Positions 46,008 to 53,200 of a DNA stretch of 64,000 nt are shown piece by piece. The position numbers and the translations under genes were made by a program. Source of the DNA: Leifsonia sp. EB41 (GTDB lineage Bacteria > Actinomycetota > Actinomycetes > Actinomycetales > Microbacteriaceae); assembly GCF_041262565.1 (NCBI RefSeq), contig NZ_JBGCCJ010000001.1, forward strand, positions 1,426,001-1,490,000, written 5' to 3'. Below the pieces are notes generated by a model that made no database searches, was not told the origin of the DNA, and saw only the letters and a program-made list of their open reading frames with translations. Every line of letters begins with the position of its first letter. The first letter of the stretch is position 1.

Positions 46008-46702
46008 GCGCCCTCCAGCTCGACGGCATCGGGGTCCGCCTCGGTGACGTCGACGTCCTCCACGATGTGACCCTCGACCTCGACGCCCGCACCATCGCGG
46101 TGATCGGCGAGAACGGGTCGGGGAAGTCCACCTTCGCACGCCTGCTCGGCGGGCTGGTCCCGTCCTCCGCCGGCGGGCTGCGCATCCTCGGGCTCGACCC
46201 CGCCCGTCAGGCCGAGCTGCGGCGGCGGATCGCGGTCGTCTTCAGCAACCCGGACGCGCAGATCATCATGCCGACCGTCGCGGAGGATGTCGCCTTCTCG
46301 CTCCGCGCCGACCGGCTCGGGCGGGAGGCCACGGCGGCGCGCGTCGCCGAGGCCCTCGAGCGCTTCGGGCTGACCGAGCTGGCGGACCGGCCCTCGCACG
46401 ACCTGTCCGGCGGCCAGAAGCAGCTCCTCGCGCTGTGCGGCGCGTTCGTGCGGCGGCCGGAGCTCGTCATCGCGGACGAGCCGACCGCCTACCTGGACGC
46501 CCGCAACGCGCGGCGCGTCTCCGACCATCTGCTGGAGGACGCCGGGCACCGACTCGTCCTGGTCACCCACGACCTGGCGCTGGCCGCCCGCTGCGACACG
46601 GCGGTGCTCTTCGCCGGCGGCACGGTGGCCACGGTGGGCTCGCCGGGGGATGTGGTGGCGGCGTACGAGCGGCTGCTCGCCGAGGGGAGCCTCCCGTGCT
46701 GA
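46004..46702 (+). CDS. bioM: Biotin ECF transporter ATPase BioM
   Basis: A 232-residue ABC ATPase. Walker A GENGSGKST at about residues 36-44, Q-loop region VFSNPDAQIIMPTVAEDVAF, signature LSGGQKQLLAL, Walker B LVIADEPTAYLD and H-loop VTHDLALA. VFSNPDAQ is the ECF (CbiO-like) form. With BioN and BioY it pumps biotin into the cell. ATG overlaps the thiolase stop (ATGA). Confidence 0.94.
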   Translation: MSALQLDGIGVRLGDVDVLHDVTLDLDARTIAVIGENGSGKSTFARLLGGLVPSSAGGLRILGLDPARQAELRRRIAVVFSNPDAQIIMPTVAEDVAFSLRADRLGREATAARVAEALERFGLTELADRPSHDLSGGQKQLLALCGAFVRRPELVIADEPTAYLDARNARRVSDHLLEDAGHRLVLVTHDLALAARCDTAVLFAGGTVATVGSPGDVVAAYERLLAEGSLPC

Positions 46703-47307
46703 CGCTCTACCGCCCGGGGACGGGACCGCTGCACCGGATGCCGGCCGGCCCCAAGCTGCTGATGGTGCTCGCGGCGGTGCTCGCCGTTTCGCTGCTGCCC
46801 TCCACCTGGGTCGCGGCCGCGGTCGCCGCGGCGCTGCCGGTGGTCGCTTACGCCCTCGCGCGCCTCGGCGACGGGGCGTTCGGGATGCGCGAGCTCGCCC
46901 GTCAGGTGCTCGCCGTACGCTGGGTGATCGTGATCACCCTCGCCGGCCAGCTCCTCTTCCTCGGCCCGGAGCCCGCGGTCGCGAACACCGCGCGCGTGGC
47001 GTCCGCGGTCGTGCTCGCCGCGCTGCTGGTTCTGACGACGCGGGTCGCCGACCTCCTGGACGCCGTCGAGCGTGGCCTCCGACCGCTCGCGGCGCTGCGG
47101 GTCGACCCGGCGCGAACGGCGCTGCTGCTGACGGTGACGCTCAGCACGGTGCCGGTGCTCGCGGGGCTGGCGCGGGACGTCAGGGACGCTCAGCGCGCAC
47201 GGGGCGCCAGGGCCGGGCTGCGGGCGTTCGCGGTGCCGTTCCTGGTGATGGCGTTCAAGCACGCGGACGAGCTGGGCGACGCGTTGACGGCGCGAGGGGT
47301 GCGATGA
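46696..47307 (+). CDS. bioN: Biotin ECF transporter transmembrane subunit BioN
   Basis: A 203-residue membrane protein: LYRPGTGPLHRMPAGPKLLMVLAAVLAVSLL at the start, then hydrophobic helices, and the coupling motif AQRARGARAGLR, an Ala-Arg-Gly box that contacts the ATPase. This is the energy-coupling T-component of the biotin transporter. GTG 46696 overlaps the bioM stop. Its own stop overlaps the next gene (ATGA). Confidence 0.93.
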   Translation: MLTLYRPGTGPLHRMPAGPKLLMVLAAVLAVSLLPSTWVAAAVAAALPVVAYALARLGDGAFGMRELARQVLAVRWVIVITLAGQLLFLGPEPAVANTARVASAVVLAALLVLTTRVADLLDAVERGLRPLAALRVDPARTALLLTVTLSTVPVLAGLARDVRDAQRARGARAGLRAFAVPFLVMAFKHADELGDALTARGVR

Positions 47308-47627
47308 GCGGCGGCCCGCGCGTGCTCGGCCCCACGGTGGACGACCAGACGCGCTGCATCCACTACCGGACACCGCTCGACGTGATCGCGATCCGGTTCG
47401 CGTGCTGCGGCGAGTTCTACCCGTGCCACGCCTGCCACGCGGAGACCGCCGGGCATCCGGCGCAGCAGTGGCCGGTCGCCGAACGCGGCGAGCGCGCGGT
47501 GCTGTGCGGGGTGTGCAAAGCGACGCTGACGATCGCGGAGTACCTGGAGGCGGACGCCTGCCCGGAGTGCGGGGCGGGGTTCAACCCGGGATGCAAGCTG
47601 CACACGGAGTTGTACTTCCAGGTGTGA
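47304..47627 (+). CDS. CHY zinc-finger protein
   Basis: A 107-residue CHY-type zinc finger. TRCIHYRTPLDVIAIRFACCGEFYPCHACHAE, then LCGVCKATLTIAEY and ACPECGAGFNPGCKLH place the Cys/His ligands of several zinc sites. Its function in bacteria is unknown. Being last in the biotin operon with an ATGA overlap, it may help a protein of that pathway, or simply share the transcript. Confidence 0.88.
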   Translation: MSGGPRVLGPTVDDQTRCIHYRTPLDVIAIRFACCGEFYPCHACHAETAGHPAQQWPVAERGERAVLCGVCKATLTIAEYLEADACPECGAGFNPGCKLHTELYFQV

Positions 47628-47700
47628 GGGGTCACGGGAGTTATCCACAACTTCGTAGCGAGCCCGCGACGCTGCCCGGTCGCCGCCCAGAATGATAAAT

Positions 47701-47765
47701 GCCCCGGCGCGGCGACACTTTCGTGTCTCGTCCGGGGCTTACGTCGAACAGCTTACCGGAAAGCT
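47701..47765 (+). other. Two hairpins upstream of the Abi-like gene (candidate structured RNA)
   Basis: GCCCCGG (47701-47707) pairs with CCGGGGC (47732-47738); inside it GACAC (47714-47718) pairs with GTGTC (47723-47727) around TTTC. A second stem, AGCTT-ACCGGA-AAGCT (47750-47765), covers the GGAAAG that serves as ribosome binding site. The first could also be the terminator of the bioY operon, 74 bases upstream. A perfect TTATCCACA is at 47641-47649. Confidence 0.55.
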
Positions 47766-47771
47766 CCACCC

Positions 47772-48446
47772 ATGGCACAGCCTCATGACTCGATCTGGCG
47801 CGGTGGTGTTCCCCTGCTGATCGGCGGTCCGCGATTCCAGACGTACCTATCGGCCACCACCGCGCCTGACGAGGCCATCCGGCTTTACTCATGGAACATC
47901 GAAGTCTCGGCAAGCCTCCAGGGCGGTTTCCACCTCGCGGAGGTCTGCCTGAGGAATGCCCTGAACGACAGATTGGTCGACCACTTCGGCACGCGCGCCT
48001 GGTGGGATTCCGCGCAACTCCACAACGCCGATCTCGCCGTCATCCGATCAGCCCATCGAAACCTCTCTCGGTTGCGGTCGGGCGAGTTCACGCCGGGTCA
48101 CGTCCTAGCGGAACTCGGGTTCGGCTTCTGGATCGGGCTTCTCGGAAATCGCTATCACGCTCGGCTCTGGGAGGCGGCAGAGCTCGACAGCGCCTTCCCG
48201 CATTACGGCGGTCGTCGCAGAGACCTGCACACGGCATTGGAGCGACTCCGAAAATTGCGCAACCGAGTCGCCCACCACGAGCCGATCTTCAACAGAGACC
48301 TCGCCTACGATCACGAATTGCTGCTGTCGATCCTCGGCTATCTGAGTTCGGACGTCGCGCACTGGTGCGGGACGCATTCGCGGTTCGGCAGCATCATCCT
48401 GCGGAGGGACGCTGTCGTCTCAGGGCTACACGTCCCCGCGTTCTGA
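47772..48446 (+). CDS. Abi-like HEPN-domain protein (AbiF/Abi_2 type), putative toxin
   Basis: A 224-residue protein. TAPDEAIRLYSWNIEVSASLQGGFHLAEVCLRNALND is the Abi-like front, and the HEPN ribonuclease motif R-x4-6-H is seen in LRKLRNRVAHHEPIF near residue 170. Abi-like proteins stop phage growth by cutting RNA and killing or halting the cell; some are controlled by a small RNA next to them. GC is visibly lower than the surrounding genes (about 60 percent by eye), which points to transfer. It ends one base from the converging oxidoreductase gene. Confidence 0.78.
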   Translation: MAQPHDSIWRGGVPLLIGGPRFQTYLSATTAPDEAIRLYSWNIEVSASLQGGFHLAEVCLRNALNDRLVDHFGTRAWWDSAQLHNADLAVIRSAHRNLSRLRSGEFTPGHVLAELGFGFWIGLLGNRYHARLWEAAELDSAFPHYGGRRRDLHTALERLRKLRNRVAHHEPIFNRDLAYDHELLLSILGYLSSDVAHWCGTHSRFGSIILRRDAVVSGLHVPAF

Positions 48447-48447
48447 G

Positions 48448-49428
48448 TTACGGCACCACCACGACCTTGCCGCGCGCCCGTCCGGCGCCGAGGTGGTCGA
48501 TCGCCTCGCCCGTGCGTTCGAGTGGATACACGGTGTCGATGACCGGGTGGAAGGCGCCCTCGCTGTAGAGGCGGGCCAACTCGACGAGGTCCTCCTGGCG
48601 TTCGCGTGCCATCAGGCCGACCAGGCGCTGGCGGGAGGTCGTGTTCCTCAGGCCGGCCGCAGCGATGCGCTCCGTGCCGCCGAGGATGCCGCCGCCGGCC
48701 TCCCCGCCGACGAGGACGAGCGCACCCGCGGGCGCCAGGCTCGCTCGCAGCGCCCGAAGCGGACGGTTTCCCGCGGTGTCGATGATCGCGTCCCAGACCC
48801 GGCCGAGGCCGAGCGGGTCGGTCGTCGTGTAGTCGATCGCGTCCGCGGCACCCAGCTCGCGTACGAGCGCGGTCTTCGGACCGCTGCACACTCCCGTCAC
48901 CTCGGCGCCGCGGGCGACGGCGAGCTGCACGGCGAAGTGGCCGACGCCGCCGGCCGCGCCCAGCACCAGCACCCGGTCGCCCTTCTCCACCTCGGCCGCG
49001 GCCAGCGCCTGCAGCGCCGTCACCGCTGAGATCGGGACCGCCGCGGCCTCGGCGAACCCCAGGCCGGCAGGGATGGGGACCACCGCGGCACGCGGGGCGC
49101 GGACCCGCTCGGCGAGCGCGCCCGAAGCCGAGCCGAACACCGTGCCGCCGACCTGGAGGTCGTCGACCTCGGCTCCGACGGCCTCCAACACGCCCGCGAA
49201 GGCAGCACCGCGCACACGCGATGACGGGCGGCGCATCCCGAAGCCCATCAGCCGCATCAGGTAGGGGCGGCCGGTGGTGAGGTGCCAGGTGCCCGCGTCG
49301 ATGCCGGCCGCCTCGACGCGCACCAGCACGTCGGCCGGGCCGATCGACGGGACGGGGACCTCCTCCACGCGCAGCGCAGCGGTGGTGCCGTAGGCGTCCT
49401 GAACGACGGCGCGCATCGTGGTGCTCAT
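48448..49428 (-). CDS. Zinc-less NADP-dependent quinone oxidoreductase (MDR family)
   Basis: A 326-residue medium-chain reductase. GroES-like start MRAVVQDAYGTTAALRVEEVPVPSIGPADVLVRVEAAGIDAGTWH; the nucleotide site VLVLGAAGGVGHFAVQLAVARGAEVTGVCSG. No catalytic or structural zinc Cys set is present, so it is of the quinone-oxidoreductase class. ATG overlaps the XRE gene's stop (ATGA), so it is the third gene of the operon controlled by that regulator. Confidence 0.9.
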   Translation of the reverse strand: MSTTMRAVVQDAYGTTAALRVEEVPVPSIGPADVLVRVEAAGIDAGTWHLTTGRPYLMRLMGFGMRRPSSRVRGAAFAGVLEAVGAEVDDLQVGGTVFGSASGALAERVRAPRAAVVPIPAGLGFAEAAAVPISAVTALQALAAAEVEKGDRVLVLGAAGGVGHFAVQLAVARGAEVTGVCSGPKTALVRELGAADAIDYTTTDPLGLGRVWDAIIDTAGNRPLRALRASLAPAGALVLVGGEAGGGILGGTERIAAAGLRNTTSRQRLVGLMARERQEDLVELARLYSEGAFHPVIDTVYPLERTGEAIDHLGAGRARGKVVVVP

Positions 49429-49655
49429 GATTCCCCTCGCTCCTCGGGGTACTGGAACACGTCGTCGAGCGGGACCCCGAACACCCGCGCGAGCTGGAAG
49501 GCCATCTCCAGGGACGGCGAGTACCGCCCCTGCTCGATGGCGATGATGGTCTGGCGGGTGACGCCGACGCGATCCGCGAGGTCGGCCTGGGTCATCTCCC
49601 CCGCGCCGAAGCGCAGGGCTCGGATGCTGTTGGTCACGCGGGTGGGCTTCACCAT
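49425..49655 (-). CDS. XRE-family helix-turn-helix regulator
   Basis: A 76-residue regulator: VTNSIRALRFGAGEMTQADLADRVGVTRQTIIAIEQGRYSPSLEMAFQLARVFGVPLDDVFQYPEE, almost all of it the Cro/CI-type DNA-binding domain. Small proteins of this type usually repress their own operon with a membrane protein. ATG 49655 overlaps the end of the membrane protein gene. It probably binds the two repeats around the promoter at 50074-50137. Confidence 0.9.
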   Translation of the reverse strand: MVKPTRVTNSIRALRFGAGEMTQADLADRVGVTRQTIIAIEQGRYSPSLEMAFQLARVFGVPLDDVFQYPEERGES

Positions 49656-50059
49656 GCCGGCAGCCCCTTGCGGTAGGCGACCAGCGTGGCGATCGAGCCG
49701 ACCACCGCGGACAGCACGAAGGCGGCGTAGACGGCGTTCGCGATCCAGAACCACGGCGCCTCGAACAGCGCCAGGACCATCGCGGCCAGGGCGCCCATGA
49801 TGACGAACGCCTGGCCGACCCGCTCGCCGAACGCGTGGATCTCGCGGTCGCGCTGGTCGCGCTTGTCGGCCTCCCGCGGGTTCGAGAAGGAGATCGCGAA
49901 GCGGGCGAGGATGTTGGCCACGATGGAGCCCACCACGGTCCAGATCAGCAGCGGCACGTAGTCGCCCGGGCCGTTCACTGCCAGCAGGATCAGGTAGACG
50001 GCGTAGCCCAGGACGGCGACCACCAGGTACGCCCACGCGCTCTTCTCGTCGTAGGACAC
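49649..50059 (-). CDS. Membrane protein of the XRE operon
   Basis: A 136-residue protein with four hydrophobic segments: AYLVVAVLGYAVYLILLAV, VPLLIWTVVGSIVANILARFA, QAFVIMGALAAMVLALF and WFWIANAVYAAFVLSAVVGSIATLVAY. A polar middle loop (NPREADKRDQRDREIHAFGERV) resembles that of small DUF2178-like proteins. GTG start follows GGGAGGTGC. First gene of the operon. Its exact job is unknown. Confidence 0.8.
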   Translation of the reverse strand: MSYDEKSAWAYLVVAVLGYAVYLILLAVNGPGDYVPLLIWTVVGSIVANILARFAISFSNPREADKRDQRDREIHAFGERVGQAFVIMGALAAMVLALFEAPWFWIANAVYAAFVLSAVVGSIATLVAYRKGLPAW

Positions 50060-50073
50060 CGCGCACCTCCCAT

Positions 50074-50137
50074 GTCAAAGATTGTGTACATGGCGAGTGT
50101 AAAGCGATGCGGACACGGTGTCAATGATTGTTTACAT
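50074..50137 (-). promoter_or_regulatory. Promoter with two XRE operator repeats
   Basis: On the minus strand TTGACA (50120-50125) and TACACT (50097-50102) are 17 bases apart, a near-consensus promoter. TGTCAATGATTGTTTACA (50120-50137) overlaps the -35, and TGTCAAAGATTGTGTACA (50074-50091) lies just after the -10. The two copies match at 16 of 18 bases, which fits autorepression. Confidence 0.85.
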
Positions 50138-50161
50138 GCACTACAACCGGGGAACGACGAA

Positions 50162-50192
50162 CCGCCGGACGCGATGTGCGCGCCCGGCGGTC
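50162..50192 (-). terminator. Terminator of the nuclease/nucleotidase gene
   Basis: ACCGCCGG (50162-50169) pairs exactly with CCGGCGGT (50185-50192), with a further CGCG/GCGC stem inside. It is 12 bases after the stop at 50204. Confidence 0.7.
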
Positions 50193-50203
50193 GTCATTCA
50201 CGG

Positions 50204-53200
50204 TTACTGCTGCTGCCAGCCCCAGAGCCAGCCGGTGAGCCAGTTCCAGACCAGCGTCCACACCCAGTGGCCAAGCGCGTTGCCGTTGGAGACCTTGAGG
50301 TCACCCCAGCCGATCACCGAGTTCGTGCTGTCCTGCACGGACAGCTTGTGGTCGCCCTTCGCGAGCGGCTTCGGCAGGGTGAGGTGCAGGATGCCGTCGG
50401 CGGGCACCTGGATCCAGCCGGCGCCCACGGCAGCGGGCTGCGAGTACACCCACACCGAGACCCACTGGCCCGCACGCGCCTTGCCGACCGTGATGTCGAT
50501 CGGGTCGCCCGCGTGGTAGGCCTTGTCCTTGAACGAGATCTTCCCATTCAAGGCCTTGGTGAGCGCGGACTCGGGGGCCGCCTTCGGGTCGGTCGTCGGC
50601 TTGCCGTCGGTCGGAGCGGCCTCCACCGTGAGCGGGATGCGCACGGTCGTGCCGGACTCCTTGGCGGTGAGCACCAGGGTGCTCGCGCCGGCGGCCGAGG
50701 CCGGGACCGTGAAGCTCACGGTCGCGTTGCCTGCAGCGTCCACCGGCACGCTGCCGATGACCGCCGAACCGCCCCAGCTCAGTTCGAGCGAGGTGTTGGC
50801 CGGGCTGCCCAGGCTGGTCAGGTTCAGCTTCTGAACTCCGAAGCTCACCTGCTGGCCGCGGGTCAGCGTCGTCGTCGGCACGTCCGTGACGGACACGCCG
50901 CGGCGGGCGAAGCTCGGCGACAGCGGGCTGTGCGCGGAGATGTAGCCGATCCAGGCGTCCCGGTCGATGAGACCCGAGTCGCGCGTGTCGGTTCCGGCCG
51001 CGAACGCCCGGAAGTTGTCGCCGCCCTGCGCGAGGAACGAGAACGTGCCGATCCGGTACGACTTCGCCGGGTCGATGGCCGAGCCGTTCACGAGGATGCT
51101 CGTGATGCGGTCGCCCTCCGGCCGGGTGGCGTCGTACGTGTACGACACGTTCTTCGACAGGCCCAGGTTGAGGAACGGCCGGCTCGGCACTGTGCCGTCC
51201 GCGTTCCGCTGCCACTGCTGCTCAAGCGCCTGCTTGAACTGCGCTCCGGTGAGGGAGGTCGTCCACAGGTTGTTCACGAACGGCAGCACGGCGTTGGCCT
51301 GCGCGTAGCTGACCGATCCGTCCGTGCCGTACAGCAGCTCGGCGCGGAGGCCACCCGGGTTCACCACGCCGATCTCGGCGCCGCCGAGCTGAGCGGGCGA
51401 GAGCGTCGACAGCAGCGAGTCGGCCACGAGGTTGCCCAGGGTGGACTCGCTCATCCGGTCGTCGCGGCCACCGTTGAGGTACGCCGTGGTGATGTCGGAG
51501 GTGACCGCCCCGACCTTCTGGTTGCCGATGACCGCCGCGTCGGCGAGCGCCTTGTCGACGATCGTCTTGACTTTCGCGACCCGCGGGTAGGCGGCGACGA
51601 GGCTCGCGTCGCTGTCCGTGGTGCGCGCCACGTTGCGGTCGGTGTGCGCGGTGACCTGCTTGCTGTCGCCGTCCACGGTCAGCGTGATCTGGCCGATGTT
51701 CTCGCCGTAGCTGCCGGTCTGGACGATCGGACGGGTCGCGCCCGCGACACCGGGGACCGGGCCCTCCCACGCGTACTGCTTGTGGGTGTGGCCGGTGAAG
51801 ATCGCCGAGACCTTCGCGCTGGTCTTGGTCACGATGTCGGCGAACGCTCCGCCGGCCGCGACCTCCTGGTCGAGCGTCGCACCTTCGGGCTGGCCGAAGC
51901 CGGCGCCCTCGTGGTACTCGGCCACGATCACGTCGGCCTCGCCGTTGGCCGGGTCGCCGTCGGTGAGCTGCGCCGCGACGCGGTTCACTGCCTCCACCGG
52001 GTCGCCGAAGTCGACCGTCGAGATGCCGCCGGGCGAGACCAGGGTCGGGGTCTCCTGCGTGACGGCGCCGATGACGCCGACCTTCAGGCCGTTGACCGTG
52101 AACACCTGGTACTCCGGAAGCGCCGGGGTCTTGGTGCCCTTCTGGTAGACGTTCGCGCCGAGGTAGCCGAACTTCGCGGCGTCCTTGACCCGGCCGGTGA
52201 GGTCGCTGAGGCCCTTGTCGAACTCGTGGTTGCCCACGGCGCTCGTCTTCAGGTCGAGCGCGTTCAGCACGTCGAGGGTGGGGACGTCGCCGGCCGAGGC
52301 CGAGGCGAACAGCGAGGCGCCGATGTTGTCGCCCGCGGAGAGGAAGAGGGTGTTGCCCTCGCCGCCCTCGGCGCGCAGCTTCTCGACGGTGCCGGCGAAC
52401 TTCACGGTGTTGCTGTCGATCCGACCGTGGAAGTCGTTGATGTTCAGCAGGTTGAGCGTCACGGGAGCGGCCTTCAGGTCCAGGCCGATCACGACGGGGT
52501 CGTGGTCGCTGGAGCGGTACGGGCTCGGCTCGTAGAAGTTGGTCGCGTTGTAGTTGTAGCGGCTGTACTCCAGGGCCACCGACTCCACGGAGTTGATGTT
52601 CCAGACGTCCGCGCCGGTGATCGCCGCGTTCGCGGCGGGCGAGGCGAGGACGTGGTCGAGCGAGCCGACCGTGCCGCCGAAGGAGTAGGTCGCCTTCGAG
52701 GTGCGGGTGCTGACCTGGTCGATGTAGCCGGCGTCGGTGAGGACCTTGATCGGGTCCTCGTTGAGGTAGGCGTTGAAGTCACCGATCAGGAGCACCTTGT
52801 CGGAGCCCAGCGTCGCCGTGCGCTCGTTCGCGAACGCGACGAGGGCGGTGGCCTGCTTGACGCGGGAGGCGTTGGACGCGCCCTGCCCGTCGCCCTGGTC
52901 GGCGTCCGCGCCCGAGCCGGAGCCCTTCGACTTGAAGTGGTTCACGATGGCGATGAAGGCCGACGAGTCCTGCGCTCCGACCTTCTTGAAGGCCTGGGCG
53001 AGCGGCTGGCGGGCGTTCGAGAACGCCGCGTCGTCGAGGATCGTCGACGCGCCGACCGGGGCCGCCACGGCCTTCTTGTAGATGAACGCCGTGCGGATCA
53101 CGTCCTCGGAGGCCGGGAGCTTCGACGGGGAGGGCACGAACGCCCAGACGTCGCTGCCCGCCGCCGCGTTGAGCGCGGAGACCAGGGTCTTCAGCGCGTC

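Noticed and set aside
47641-47650. Perfect DnaA-box sequence TTATCCACA before the Abi-like gene
   Set aside because: It is single, with no further boxes, AT-rich unwinding region or dnaA/dnaN nearby, so it is not an origin. It may be chance or a trace of the DNA's foreign source.
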